From: Nannocystis punicea
GTDB taxonomy: Bacteria; Myxococcota_A; Polyangia; Nannocystales; Nannocystaceae
Direction of reading: 5' to 3'
NCBI RefSeq assembly: GCF_026965555.1
Contig: NZ_CP114040.1
Span: 2,356,001-2,420,000 of the forward strand
DNA length: 64,000 nucleotides
This document shows positions 21,201 through 29,542 of this stretch, in pieces (the first letter of the stretch is position 1; the number at the start of each line of letters is the position of its first letter). Position numbers and translations under genes: made by a program. The notes below the pieces were generated by a model. It was not told the origin of the DNA, did no database searches, and saw only the letters and a list, made by a program, of their open reading frames with translations.

Positions 21201-24200
21201 ACGGCGACCGCCGGGCCGCGGCCGAGCTGCTGGCCAAGGTGTCGACCTTGCCCTTCGAACAGCCTGTCTCTCAGGACATGCGCGTAAGGGCAGCCGGGAT
21301 CTTCGCCGAGCTCGGCGACCGCCAGCGGGCGATCGGCCTGTACGAGGCGGCGCTCGAGTCGGACCCGGACGACCTCCGGGTGCTGCGCCTGCTCGGCCCG
21401 CTGCTGCAAGCCGAGGAGCGGTTCCCCGAGCTGCTCAAGCTGCGCAAGCACGAGCTGTCCAAAGAGCCAGACGCGGCCCGCCGCCTCGAGCTGCGGCTGG
21501 AGATCGCGCGGCTGGTCGGGGTGATCGAGCAGCGCGGTGGCAGGGTGGAGGCGCTGCGGCACAACCTGCAGGACGACCCGAGCCACGATCCGTCGCTCGC
21601 GGCGCTGACGGAGATCCTGGCCGACAAGGCCAGCCCGGACGAGCTGGCGAAGTTCCTCGGCGAGCACGCGGCGCGGCTCGAGCAGGTCGACGACAAGCCG
21701 CGCGCGGTCCGGCTGTGGACGCAGCTGGCCGAGCTGGCCGAGCGGCGGATCGGCGACGTCGAGCTGGCGCTGTCGAGCCACCGCCGCGCCGCCGCCCTGG
21801 CGCCCAACTTCCACAACCTCGACGCGCTGGCGCGGCTGCACGTGGGTCGCAACGAGCCGGCCGAGGCGGTGCCGTGGCTGACGGAGCGGCTGGTCCGCAC
21901 GCCCGAGGGGCCGGAGCGCACCGACATCGTGCTCGGCCTCGCCAACGCGCTGCTGGGCGCCGGTCGCAACGTCAAGGCGATCGAGGTGCTGACCCGGGCG
22001 GTCAGCGATCACCCGGCCGAGGCGCGCACGCGCGACCTGCTGATCCGGCTGGTGCGCGAGGCCGGCGACTTCGAGCGGCTGGCGTCGCTGCTGCAGGTCG
22101 CGGCCGAGCACACCGACGACCGCGAGCAGGTGCTGGCGTTCCTGTACGAGGCGGCGGCGATCGTGCGCGACCGCCTCGGCGAGCTCGACCGGGCGATCCC
22201 GGTGCTCGAGCGCCTGCACACCCTCGTGCCCGACGACCGCGGCGTGCTGGCCTACCTGGCCGACGCGCTCGTCAGCGGCGAGCGCTGGGCCGACGCGCAG
22301 GGGGTCCTGGAGCGGCTCCTGGCCGACTTCGGCCGCCGGCGGCCGCCCGAGCGCGCCCGCGTGCACTACAAGCTGGCCCAGGTGGCGCGCGCGCTGGGCG
22401 ACGCCAAGGCGGCGGTGGCCCAGCTCGAGCTGGCGACCGCGATCGACGTCGGCGACGTCGCCAGCCTGCAGCTGCTGGCCGAGCTGTCCCGAGATGCAGG
22501 TGACCTCGCCCGCGCCGAACGCAGCTACCGCGCGCTGCTGCTGGCGGCGCGCCGCCGCGGGGTCGACGGCGACGAGCGCCTGATCGGCATCGCCGAGGCG
22601 CAGTACGAGTTGAGCCGCCTCGCCGAGGGCCGCGGGCAGGCCGACCTCGCCCAGGAGCTGCTCGGCTCGGCGATCGAGGCCGCGCTGCAGGACGACCGCG
22701 AGGCCCGCAAGCTGCAACGGGCGCTGCGCAGCCGTGGCGACGCGCCGCTGCTGGTCCGGGTGCTGCGCTCGCGCCTGGCCGCGGCGCAGGACCCCGCCGC
22801 GCGTGGCAGCGTGCTCGGCGACCTGGCCGACGCGCTCGACGCCACCGGCCAGGCCGACGAGGCGCTGGGCCTGCGGCTCGAGGCGCTGCAGCAAGATCCG
22901 GCCTCGGACGCGCTGCAGCGGTCGGCGGCCGAATTGGCGGCGCGCCTGGGCCAGAGCGCGCGCTACGTCGACGCGGTGATCGGCCTGGTCGACCGCGCCC
23001 GTCGCAAGCAAGACGCGGGGCTGCAGGCCGACCTGCTCCTTCGGGCAGCCGACATCGTCGAGCGCGAGTTCGCCGACCACGCGCGGGCGGCCGAGCTGTA
23101 CGGGCGCGTCGAGGCCGGCGGTCAGCGGGTCGTCGAGGCGTGGATGGGCCTCGCGCGGCTGGCCGCGGGGCGCGGCGACTCGGCGCGGCAGGTCGAGCTG
23201 CTCGAGCGGATCGCGAACTCCCCCGACGACTCGATGTCGCCGGAGGTCCGCGCGCGCGCGGCCTTCGGGCTGGCGGAGATCCACCTGGCCGCGCCCGAGT
23301 CGCGCGACGCCGGCGTGGCGGCGATGCGCCGCGCGCTGCAGACCGAGCCGCGCCTCGACCTGGCGGAGCCGGTGCTGCGCCGGGCCCTCGCGGCCGCGCC
23401 CGATCACAAGGAGCTCGGCGAGCTGTACGAGCAGATCGTGCGCAAGCTCGGCGACCGCCAGGCGCTGCTCGGCTGGCTCGAGCAGAAGGTCAACGTCGAG
23501 GGCGTCGATCCGAAGGTCGCCGAGGACGCGGCGAACCTGGCGCTCGAGCTCGGCGAGGCCGAGCGCTCGGAGAAGCTGCTGGTCCGCGTGGTCGAGCTGG
23601 CCAACGAGCGCGAGAACAGCGCCAACTTCATCGCCGAGACGTACTTGACCCTCGCCGGCCGCCGCAAGGCCGCGGGCGACCTGCGCGGCGCGGTCGACTA
23701 CCTGCGCGAGTCGGCCGCCCACTGGCACCTGCCGCGGACCTTCGAGCTGCAGCTCGAGCTCGCCGGCCTCGCCGCGGGGCAGCCCGACCAGCTGCCGCTG
23801 GCCGCCGAGGTCTACGAGGACCTGCTGCTGCAGGACGCGAGCAACAAGGCAGTGTGGGCGCCGCTGATGGAGGTGTACCGCAAGTCCGGCGACCCGTCGC
23901 GGCTGCAGCAGCTGGTCGAGTCGACCCTGCCGAGCCTCGCCGAGATCGGTGAGCGCAATCAATTGCGGCTCGACCTGGTCGACGCGCTGCTGCAGGCCGG
24001 CGGCCACGAGCAAGAGGTGGTCCGCCTGCTCAAGGACGTGCTGATGGAGGAGCCGGGTCACAAGCAGGCCGAGAGCCTGCTGGCCGAGGTGTTCGAAAAG
24101 ACAGGCTTCGACTCCGAGCTGGTCGACCTGCTGAACCAGCAGATCCTCGCGGCGCAGGGGGCGAACGACAGCGAGGGCGTGATCGCGGCGACGCTGCGGC

Positions 24201-25993
24201 TCGGCGACCTGCTGCGCAAGACCCAGCCCGACGAGGCGCTGGCGGTCTACCGCTCCGCCCTCGACTTCGCGCCGCAGAGCCGGGCGCTGATCGAGGCGAT
24301 GCTGGCGCTGACCGAGGGCGAGCACGACCCGCGCGAGCGGGCGGAGATCGGCGAGCGACTGCTGGCGATCGAGACCGGCGCGGCGGCGGTCCGCCTGGCG
24401 CTCGACCTCGCGGGTCAGTACGACAAGCTCGCGGAGCGCGAGGCCACGAGCCGCGTGCTCGAGGCCGGCTACAAGGCCGCGCCCGACAGCGACGAGCTGC
24501 GCGAGCGGCTCGAGGCCTGGTACCGCGAGCGCGGCGAGTTCGAGCGCCTGGCCGAGCTGCTGGTCGCGTCGGCCGACCGCGCGATCGACCCGACCACGGC
24601 GGTCAGGCTGCTGCGCGAGGCCTCGTCGATCTTCGTCGACCAGCTGATGGACGCGCAGAAGTCGGCCGAGGTCCTGCGCATCGCGGTCGCCGTCGACCCC
24701 AACGACAACGAGCTGCTGCGCGAGTTCATCGCCCGCCTGTGCGACACCGGCGAGCACGCCAGCGCGGTCGAGGAGCTGACGAAGGCGATCGACTGGCGCC
24801 CGCTCGAGCGCGACGACCAGGTCGAGTTCCTGCGCCGCCGCGCCGAGCTGCGCATGATCATCGGCGACGAGGCCCGCGCCTCCGCCGACCTCGAGGAGGC
24901 CTACGGCCTGGTCGGCGCCGAGCTGATCCCCGACCTCATCGACGGCCTCGAGCGCTGGCGCAGCGCCGCCGCCAAGCGCAGCGACCGCGACGGTGAGCGC
25001 AGCGCGACCTTGCGGCTGGCCGACGTCCTGCGCAAGGAGGGCGCCGACGACCAGGCTCGCCACGCGCTGTCCGGGTGGATCGAGCACGCGCCCGGGGACA
25101 CCGAGGCGCTGCGCCAGCTGACTGCGATGGACGTGGCCGCCGGCCGGTGGGAGAGCGTGATCGAGACGGCGACCAAGCTGGTGGCCGCGGAGTCGGGCGA
25201 GGAGCAGATCAAGGCGGTGATGCAGCTGGTCGACGCGTGCGAGAAGGTCGGCCGGCCCCACGACGCCCAGGCCGGGCTCGAGGCGGCGCACAAGGCCCAG
25301 CCGAAGAACGAGGCCGTGCGCGCGCGCCTGAAGCAGATCCTCGAGGAGACCGAGAACTACCCGGCGCTCGCGCGCCTGCTGATCTCGGAGGCCGACGTGA
25401 TCAGCGACGAGGGGTCCCGCTTCGTGACGCTGCGCCAGGCCGGCGAGCTGCTGCTCGACGAGGACCCGGAGGCGGCCGTCGACGCGCTCAAGCGGGCGCT
25501 CAAGCTCCGCCCGGCCGACACCGCGGTCAACCTGCTGCTCGTCGAGGCCTACGCCGCCGCCGAGCTGTTCGACGAGGCCGACGCGATCCTCGACGCGGCC
25601 ATCGAGGCGATGAAGGGCCGCCGCTCGCCCGACCTGTGCGCGATGCAGTACCGCAAGGCGATGGTGGCCGGGGCCCGGGAGAACTCCGAGCAGGAGCTGC
25701 ACTGGCTCAAGGAGGCTCACAACACCGACCGCAACAACGGCGACGTGGCGGTCGCCCTGGCGACGCTGGCCGAGCAGCTCGAGGACTACGACCTCGCCAT
25801 CCGCGTGCTCCGCAGCATCGCGTTGATGGAGGCGGCCCCGATGAGCCGTGCGGTGGCGTACCTGCGCCAGGGCTACATCGCCGAGCGGCGCGGCGACCGC
25901 CAGAAGGCGGTGCTGTGGGGCAGGAAGGCGTTGATGGAGGACCCGAACTGCACCGAGGCGACCGACTTCCTGCGCCAGATCGGCGAGCTGTAG
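18221..25993 (+). CDS. giant tetratricopeptide-repeat protein (2590 residues)
   Basis: The protein consists almost entirely of helical TPR-like repeats of about 34 residues, with recurring A-x-x-L/Y-x-x-x-L, ALAAYQAVL, AIELYQRVL, AIPVLERL and similar helices from about residue 50 to the end. There is no signal peptide, membrane segment or catalytic motif. TPR superhelices serve as protein-binding scaffolds; partners are unknown. I start it at ATG 18221 (MADTSSRIPDEQG), since codons upstream are Arg-rich. Several in-frame palindrome-family copies sit in it (20381-20396, 21263-21280, 22484-22499). It is transcribed alone; the next gene starts 116 bp downstream with its own TATCAT box. Confidence 0.9.
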   Translation: MADTSSRIPDEQGFDGAAAAVRSEPERADRWDQVEALGEPEHAAAIAALYREILAKELTPAAAAVVGPRAVAFFEEWFPGDEAALTEVLRRVLAVQPGDGWAFQRLTGVLTLNERWSELLALYDQILASSSIDEARRIGILEEATDIARDFAGQPDHAVDYMQQLLALRPNDTRLEAALERLLEKQGRHRDLISLYKRRIGLLGREATAGLPVKIAELWLDRLAQPGEALEELRGLLADDVGNREAWGLLERILVLAEASTTVRTGALDLLRTSYDAADLREEVIRILGVALGFAEAQAAIGLHRELAERLVVAGRPAPAMEHYVAVVGALPASVDDHRRLRHLAELHDQHALHVKGLAAAAASEPDPGRRAALWAEAGDVHRTSLADPAGAIELYQRVLAEPKADRALALRAARLLDDLLAQSGQAAERLTVLERLGELETGPTQTTVLGEAAKLAFGSGDLERSLKSWRARLALDAEDAEALTAAIAVLEGLGRWGEVVEVLRQRAAGPVLEHQRRADLVRVAEIQAEHLADLPGAITTWQEIVRGFGETEETVEALASLLAEVTRWPDLADLLDRAAGHGTARLADLSTRLGDVFRSELAAPGRAVTCYDTALTADPAHAGARTGLLATLETEARSGAVEVLGKLYRGRGEWSELAAIADSRLAVAEGDAIKQVDILRETARLHEAHTGDKAAAVAALARAFPLAPADRSIERDLLRLSEETGDFAPAAGAFHQAAAAPIAGEPHRATELRLAEARLAEHKLGDSARALAAYQAVLAATRSDAEAVRGAIRSAAAVGDFSAAAHALLGQIVGDQKIDEATFVLVEGLAGEHAGWDRLTLSLEAAANAARGSLTPELYAFVAARVALWHRDRRSDVAAAREALLRSVATQPGHRERLQTLAELQRAAPEPALIDTLLALDQLSETDFDPLYEASELALGLLGDTDITRDILQRLLSRATALWSRGVATTGKRSNDASVGWAGQKLAQLSEQDGDRRAAAELLAKVSTLPFEQPVSQDMRVRAAGIFAELGDRQRAIGLYEAALESDPDDLRVLRLLGPLLQAEERFPELLKLRKHELSKEPDAARRLELRLEIARLVGVIEQRGGRVEALRHNLQDDPSHDPSLAALTEILADKASPDELAKFLGEHAARLEQVDDKPRAVRLWTQLAELAERRIGDVELALSSHRRAAALAPNFHNLDALARLHVGRNEPAEAVPWLTERLVRTPEGPERTDIVLGLANALLGAGRNVKAIEVLTRAVSDHPAEARTRDLLIRLVREAGDFERLASLLQVAAEHTDDREQVLAFLYEAAAIVRDRLGELDRAIPVLERLHTLVPDDRGVLAYLADALVSGERWADAQGVLERLLADFGRRRPPERARVHYKLAQVARALGDAKAAVAQLELATAIDVGDVASLQLLAELSRDAGDLARAERSYRALLLAARRRGVDGDERLIGIAEAQYELSRLAEGRGQADLAQELLGSAIEAALQDDREARKLQRALRSRGDAPLLVRVLRSRLAAAQDPAARGSVLGDLADALDATGQADEALGLRLEALQQDPASDALQRSAAELAARLGQSARYVDAVIGLVDRARRKQDAGLQADLLLRAADIVEREFADHARAAELYGRVEAGGQRVVEAWMGLARLAAGRGDSARQVELLERIANSPDDSMSPEVRARAAFGLAEIHLAAPESRDAGVAAMRRALQTEPRLDLAEPVLRRALAAAPDHKELGELYEQIVRKLGDRQALLGWLEQKVNVEGVDPKVAEDAANLALELGEAERSEKLLVRVVELANERENSANFIAETYLTLAGRRKAAGDLRGAVDYLRESAAHWHLPRTFELQLELAGLAAGQPDQLPLAAEVYEDLLLQDASNKAVWAPLMEVYRKSGDPSRLQQLVESTLPSLAEIGERNQLRLDLVDALLQAGGHEQEVVRLLKDVLMEEPGHKQAESLLAEVFEKTGFDSELVDLLNQQILAAQGANDSEGVIAATLRLGDLLRKTQPDEALAVYRSALDFAPQSRALIEAMLALTEGEHDPRERAEIGERLLAIETGAAAVRLALDLAGQYDKLAEREATSRVLEAGYKAAPDSDELRERLEAWYRERGEFERLAELLVASADRAIDPTTAVRLLREASSIFVDQLMDAQKSAEVLRIAVAVDPNDNELLREFIARLCDTGEHASAVEELTKAIDWRPLERDDQVEFLRRRAELRMIIGDEARASADLEEAYGLVGAELIPDLIDGLERWRSAAAKRSDRDGERSATLRLADVLRKEGADDQARHALSGWIEHAPGDTEALRQLTAMDVAAGRWESVIETATKLVAAESGEEQIKAVMQLVDACEKVGRPHDAQAGLEAAHKAQPKNEAVRARLKQILEETENYPALARLLISEADVISDEGSRFVTLRQAGELLLDEDPEAAVDALKRALKLRPADTAVNLLLVEAYAAAELFDEADAILDAAIEAMKGRRSPDLCAMQYRKAMVAGARENSEQELHWLKEAHNTDRNNGDVAVALATLAEQLEDYDLAIRVLRSIALMEAAPMSRAVAYLRQGYIAERRGDRQKAVLWGRKALMEDPNCTEATDFLRQIGEL
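20381..20396 (+). repeat. palindrome-family copy in TPR gene
   Basis: CTGTCCGAAGAGACAG has the same loop sequence (GAAG) and arms as the intergenic copies at 5873 and 5998. It is read as LSEETG. Two weaker copies in the same gene are CCTGTCTCTCAGGACATG (21263-21280) and CTGTCCCGAGATGCAG (22484-22499). Confidence 0.65.
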
Positions 25994-26109
25994 CGCAGCG
26001 TGTCGCAGCGGCGGAGGCGAGGTCCCACCCGCGGGCCTCGCCTCTCGCCGTTCAGGCCCCCATATGCCGCGGTGTCGGGCCGCGTCCGTTCGGCCTATCA
26101 TCGCCGCCT

Positions 26110-26886
26110 ATGCCGACGATGACGACGAGCGACAAGGTCCAGATCGCCTACCGCGTGCTCGGCGAGGGGCCGCGGACGATCCTGGCGATCCACGGCTGGA
26201 TGGTGTCCAGCACCGTCTACGACGAGCTGGCCGAGCGGCTCGACCTCGCGGGCTACCGGCTCGTGATCCCCGACCTCCGCGGCTCCGGCGAGTCCGACCG
26301 CCCCGAGTCCGGCTACACGGTCGAGCGCTACGCGGCCGACGTGACCGAGCTGATGGATGTCCTCGGGGACAGGTCGTTCGTGCTGGTCGGCCACAGCATG
26401 GGCGGAGCGATCGCGCAGTGGATCGCGTCGGCGACGCCGGAGCGAGTGAGCGGCCAGGTGCTGCTGTGCCCGGTGCCGGCGTCGGGGATCCCGTTCCCGC
26501 CCGACGCAGCGGCGCTGTTCCGCGGCGCCGACAACCGCGAGTCGAAGGCGACGATCCTCGGGATGGCCTGCACGAACCTGTCCGAAAGCGCACGCGATCG
26601 GCTGCTCGGCGCCGGCGCGTCCATCCCGTCGAAGTGCATCTCCGAGGCGTTCGAGTCGTGGTCGGGCCTGAGCTTCACCGACCGCCTCAAGAACGTCACG
26701 GCCCGCACCCTGGTGGTCGCCACCGACGACCCGTTCATGCCGCCTCCGTTCCTCCGCCAGACGGTGGTCGACCCGATCGCTGGGGCGCGCCTGGCGGTCA
26801 TCCGCGGGGCAGGGCACTACGTGCAGGTCGAGCGGCCCGACGAGACTGTGGCGGTGATCTCGGGGTTCCTCGCGGGGCTCGGGTAG
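26110..26886 (+). CDS. alpha/beta hydrolase
   Basis: The 258-residue product has the alpha/beta-hydrolase fold. An oxyanion-region AIHGWMVSS is followed by a DLRGSGESDRP strand, the nucleophile elbow VGHSMGG (Ser near residue 97), a TDDPFMPP acid region and the catalytic His in GAGHYVQVERPDE. Esterases, lactonases and epoxide or haloalkane hydrolases share this plan, so the substrate is unknown. There is no signal peptide, so it is cytoplasmic. ATG 26110 is 9 bp after a TATCAT box at 26096-26101, so the leader would be very short. A palindrome copy (26358-26372) is read as DVLGDR. Confidence 0.88.
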   Translation: MPTMTTSDKVQIAYRVLGEGPRTILAIHGWMVSSTVYDELAERLDLAGYRLVIPDLRGSGESDRPESGYTVERYAADVTELMDVLGDRSFVLVGHSMGGAIAQWIASATPERVSGQVLLCPVPASGIPFPPDAAALFRGADNRESKATILGMACTNLSESARDRLLGAGASIPSKCISEAFESWSGLSFTDRLKNVTARTLVVATDDPFMPPPFLRQTVVDPIAGARLAVIRGAGHYVQVERPDETVAVISGFLAGLG

Positions 26887-26894
26887 ATCGGCGG

Positions 26895-26935
26895 GACATG
26901 CTCTTCGGGGCATGTTCTTCGGGGCATCTTCGACT
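26895..26935 (+). repeat. tandem CATG-TTCTTCGGGG palindrome elements after hydrolase gene
   Basis: GGGACATGCTCTTCGGGGCATGTTCTTCGGGGCATCTTC contains three CATG/CATC cores separated by TCTTCGGGG. GGACATG with GGCATGTTC can pair imperfectly. It begins nine bp after the hydrolase stop and may terminate it. Confidence 0.55.
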
Positions 26936-27000
26936 TGTGTAAATCGCCGTGCCTCGCTGCGAGCATGCAGCCGTGGCACGACGCAGGGCGCGATCGGGCT

Positions 27001-27160
27001 CCAGCGGTGCGCGGAGGACGTCGCACTGGGGGGTCGGGGGCAGCGGTGGCGCGAAGGACGTCGCACGGCGCGGTCGGGGGCAGCGGTGGCGCAGAGGACG
27101 TCGCACGGCGCGGTCGGGGGCAGCGGTGGCGCAGAGGACGTCGCGCGGCGCGGTCGGGCC
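27001..27160 (+). repeat. 40-bp tandem repeat, four units
   Basis: The unit starting AGGACGTCGCACGGCGCGGT and ending GCAGCGGTGGCGCAG recurs with exact 40-bp phase: TCGCAC/TCGCGC landmarks fall at 27021, 27061, 27101 and 27141. Units two and three are nearly identical. The last unit runs into copy B of the 258-bp repeat, so the array looks like amplification of that repeat's first bases. Confidence 0.85.
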
Positions 27161-27396
27161 CCGGATGAAGCGCGGCGAGGGTCGCGAGGCCGGTGTCCGG
27201 GGCGACCTGTCCCCTCGGACAGTCCTCGAACTTCGAGGCGGCAGGGGTGCTTCGAGGGGGCAATTGGCTCGTTCTGCGGAACTCGGTCCAGGTCGCCCCG
27301 GCCCCCGTCCACGGGAGCTCTCTTGTGGCGGTGACGGTCGGCGGAGCCGAGATCCGGGGCCCGACCGCGCCTGAGCAGCGAGTGCCTCCGCGCCGA
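27139..27396 (+). repeat. dispersed repeat of about 258 bp, copy B
   Basis: This copy is collinear with 13281-13538 and of the same length. It keeps the GACCTGTCCCCTCGGACAG hairpin (27205-27223) and the CCGTCCACGGGAGCT and CCGAGATCCGGGGCCCGACC blocks. The central dyad seen in copies A and C is partly lost here (CGAGGGGGCAATTGGCTCG). Confidence 0.85.
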
Positions 27397-27518
27397 AGTT
27401 GATGTCGTGTCGAAGGAAGAGCTTGTCCCGGTGCAGGCCGTCGCTCTGGGCGATCCGGACTCTCGCGGGAATATCGATCCCGCCCTACGGGAGAGGCTGG
27501 GTGCCGCAGGCATGCCAA

Positions 27519-27745
27519 GACGTCGCGCGCCGCGGTCGGGTCAGGATGAACGCGGGGCGAGGCTAGCGAGGCCAGGTCCGATGAGACATGTCCATCCGGA
27601 CAGTTTAAAACTTCGCCGCTGCTGGGTGCTTCGAGGCGGCAATCGCCTCGTTCTCCGGAACTCGGTCCAGGTCGTCCCGGCCCCCGCTCTCGGAAGCTCT
27701 CTTGGGCAGTGACGGTTGGGGCGGCTTGGGTCCGGGGCCGGGCTA
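27519..27745 (+). repeat. dispersed repeat, copy C (diverged)
   Basis: This copy is alignable to A and B but more diverged. The hairpin block reads GAGACATGTCCATCCGGACAG, i.e. it carries the full ACATGTCC core. The central dyad is perfect here (CGAGGCG-GCAAT-CGCCTCG). The right end lacks the CCGAGATCC block. Confidence 0.75.
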
Positions 27746-27800
27746 TGGATGTCGTCGTGTCGAAGAGCTCGCCGGCCGCGGGGGTGCTGGGGGTGCTGTT

Positions 27801-28352
27801 ATGCTTGCGCGCGTGCGAGAGATTTTCTCACCGCTCGAGCTGCCGGCGCCGGAAGTGTTTCGGGCGGGCTTGCGGCCGCCGGTGACGGCGGTGACGCTCG
27901 TCGAGGTGGCGAGCTGTAGTGCGTGCGAGCCCGACCGGTTGGACGAGCTCATGGATAGGGCGGCGTTGCTGTCGGCGCCACGCGAGGCATTTCCCGCGGC
28001 GACTGCGGCGCTGGCCGGGTTCGTCAAGCGGCTCCTGTGCTGGTGGGAAGAGTGGCCTGCCGACGAGGTGTGGAGCGAGGACGCGGTGGCTTGTCAGGAT
28101 GCTTCCTGGCGAGAAGAGGTGGGGCCTGGGCCGTACCCGCCGCTCGCACCGGAGAGGGCCGTGGAGGAGGCGCGGTGGGTGTTGGCGGCCATCGGCAAGA
28201 GTCGAGTACGCGCCGGGCGAAAGGCCTTCGGGACATGGCCGGAGGAGCAGCTCGAGGCGGTCTGGGCGTTGCGGTTCGCCTCGAACGATGTGCTGCTGTT
28301 CGGGCGAACAGCCGCGCGCTGGACCGCGTTCGCGTGGTCGACGACGGCGTGA
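27801..28352 (+). CDS. hypothetical protein between repeat copies
   Basis: This 183-residue product starts at ATG 27801 (MLARVREIFSPLE). It is acidic to neutral, Trp-rich near residues 75-90 (CWWEEWPADEVW) and has scattered Cys. It has no signal peptide or recognised motif. It lies between copy C of the dispersed repeat and an inverted related copy near 29 kb. Amino-acid composition looks like a true protein rather than a shadow. The function is unknown. Confidence 0.55.
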   Translation: MLARVREIFSPLELPAPEVFRAGLRPPVTAVTLVEVASCSACEPDRLDELMDRAALLSAPREAFPAATAALAGFVKRLLCWWEEWPADEVWSEDAVACQDASWREEVGPGPYPPLAPERAVEEARWVLAAIGKSRVRAGRKAFGTWPEEQLEAVWALRFASNDVLLFGRTAARWTAFAWSTTA

Positions 28353-28480
28353 AGGGGTCGTGGTGCGCCCTTCCTCGCGGACCGGAGCGGACGGCGAAGC
28401 AACAGGCAGCGCCCGAATTTGGCGATTTGCAAGGGAGTCGCATTCCTGCGCGGAACCGAAACGTGTAGCCTCGGGCCGCC

Positions 28481-28894
28481 GTGAGCCCGTCGATCGAGAT
28501 TGACATCGCCTTCAGCCGCCCCGGCCTCATCGTCCTCGACGAGCACGGAGCCGTCTACACATCGCAGGTCTTCGGGAACAGCTGCGAGCAGGTCGCTGCG
28601 CGCGGCTTCTTCGTTCCGTTGGACGAGACGTTCCCGGAGTTCATCCCCGAACCGGTCGAGGAGGCGCTCGGCAAGCTCCTGGCGAATGCGCCCTATCTAT
28701 CGGAGCGCGAGGCGGACGAAGTGGACGCGCTCCTCGCCCGGTATGGGGAGACCGAGTTCCTCCGCGTAGATCGAACGATGCTGGCGGAATCGGGGGAGGC
28801 TTGGGTCTACGTCGACGTCATACCGCGCGGAAGCTGTCCGCTCTCGGGAAGCGGACCGTGGAAAGGCATCCTGGTGTGGGCGAACAGCGACTGA
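28481..28894 (+). CDS. small hypothetical protein, possibly DUF6210-like
   Basis: This 137-residue protein starts at GTG 28481. The N-terminal half reads LIVLDEHGAVYTSQVFGNSCEQ then GFFVPLDE, similar in layout to what I recall of the DUF6210 family (a T-G-x-x-Y strand, a Cys and a G-F-x-x-P-L strand). The C-terminal half is helical with an RYGETEFLRVD strand and ends WKGILVWANSD. No signal peptide is present. The family link is tentative. With its neighbour at 27801 it makes a small unknown pair inside the repeat-flanked stretch. Confidence 0.6.
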   Translation: MSPSIEIDIAFSRPGLIVLDEHGAVYTSQVFGNSCEQVAARGFFVPLDETFPEFIPEPVEEALGKLLANAPYLSEREADEVDALLARYGETEFLRVDRTMLAESGEAWVYVDVIPRGSCPLSGSGPWKGILVWANSD

Positions 28895-28980
28895 TCGTTC
28901 GCCGGTGCTCTTGCTCTCGACGTGCTGCGCCGTCTCGAGTTTGTCGTGCGTGTTCGATGCGAAGCACGAAGGCCGGTGGG

Positions 28981-29115
28981 TAGCCGCGCTTCGTCGGGCC
29001 TGAGCGTCGTGCGATGTCCTCCGCGCTCGACCTCGCCGCGCTTCATCGGAGCCTGAGCGGCGTGCGACGTCCTCCGCGCGGCGGGTCTCGCCGTACTTCA
29101 TCGGAGCCCGAGCGC
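28981..29115 (-). repeat. inverted, partial relative of the 258-bp repeat
   Basis: Read on the minus strand this shows two and a half units of GGAGGACGTCGCACGCCGCT followed by CTCCGATGAAGCGCGGCGAG, about 54 bp each. These match the first part of copy B (GAGGACGTCGCGCGGCGCGG then CGGATGAAGCGCGGCGAGG). It is thus an inverted partial copy 1.3 kb from copy C. Confidence 0.65.
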
Positions 29116-29146
29116 CTCCGAGCGGCTGCCCCGGGGGACATGTCCT

Positions 29147-29542
29147 TCAAACAATGGCCTGAGGGTCAGCCAGGACGAACGCGTCGACCAGCGCCTCGAA
29201 GCACGCGCCGTTGGGGCGGAACATCGTGTAGCTGCCGTGCATCGCCCCGTGGGGCGTCTCGAGCACGCAGCCGCTGGTGTACTCGAACGACTCGCCGGGG
29301 TGGAGCAGTGGTTGCGAGCCGACCACGCCTTCGCCCTCGACCTCGCGGACGCCGCCGTGGGCGTCGGTGATGAACCAGTGGCGGCGGCACAGCTGGGCGG
29401 GTGCGTCGCCGGTGTTGGAGATCCGGATCGTGTAGGCGAAGACGAAGCGTGCGCCCTCGGGCAGGGCGCGCCCGCCGACATAGCGCGTCTTCACTTCGAC
29501 GCAGATCCCCTCCGTCTCGCTCCTGGTCACCTGGGGTCCCAT
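29147..29542 (-). CDS. apaG: ApaG domain protein
   Basis: This 131-residue protein is the ApaG (DUF525) fold, a fibronectin-III-like beta sandwich of unknown biochemical role, linked in enterobacteria to cobalt resistance and diadenosine tetraphosphate metabolism. The family motifs VFAYTIRISN, CRRHWFITDAHG, VEGEGVVG, QPLLHPGESFEYTSG, and GAMHGSYTM near the C-terminus are all present in order. Length is normal. The start ATG 29542 overlaps the stop codon of the upstream broken oxidoreductase gene (TAATG), so the two were once translationally coupled. Its own stop lies inside a GGACATGTCCTTC palindrome element. Confidence 0.93.
   Translation of the reverse strand: MGPQVTRSETEGICVEVKTRYVGGRALPEGARFVFAYTIRISNTGDAPAQLCRRHWFITDAHGGVREVEGEGVVGSQPLLHPGESFEYTSGCVLETPHGAMHGSYTMFRPNGACFEALVDAFVLADPQAIV

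Larger units (their letters stand above)
26887..27800. other. gene-free, repeat-rich region
   Basis: This 0.9-kb stretch holds a triple GGGGCATGTTCTTCGGGGCA-type repeat (26895-26935), a 40-bp tandem array (27001-27160), copies B and C of the 258-bp repeat, and about 120 bp of unique sequence between B and C. I see no coding sequence. The alpha/beta hydrolase transcript probably ends in the first element. Confidence 0.7.

Noticed and set aside
19598..26101. Very long open frame antisense to the TPR gene
   Set aside because: It mirrors the codon bias of the sense gene, is Arg/Gln/Val/Leu-rich without domain features, and the sense frame has clear TPR helices.
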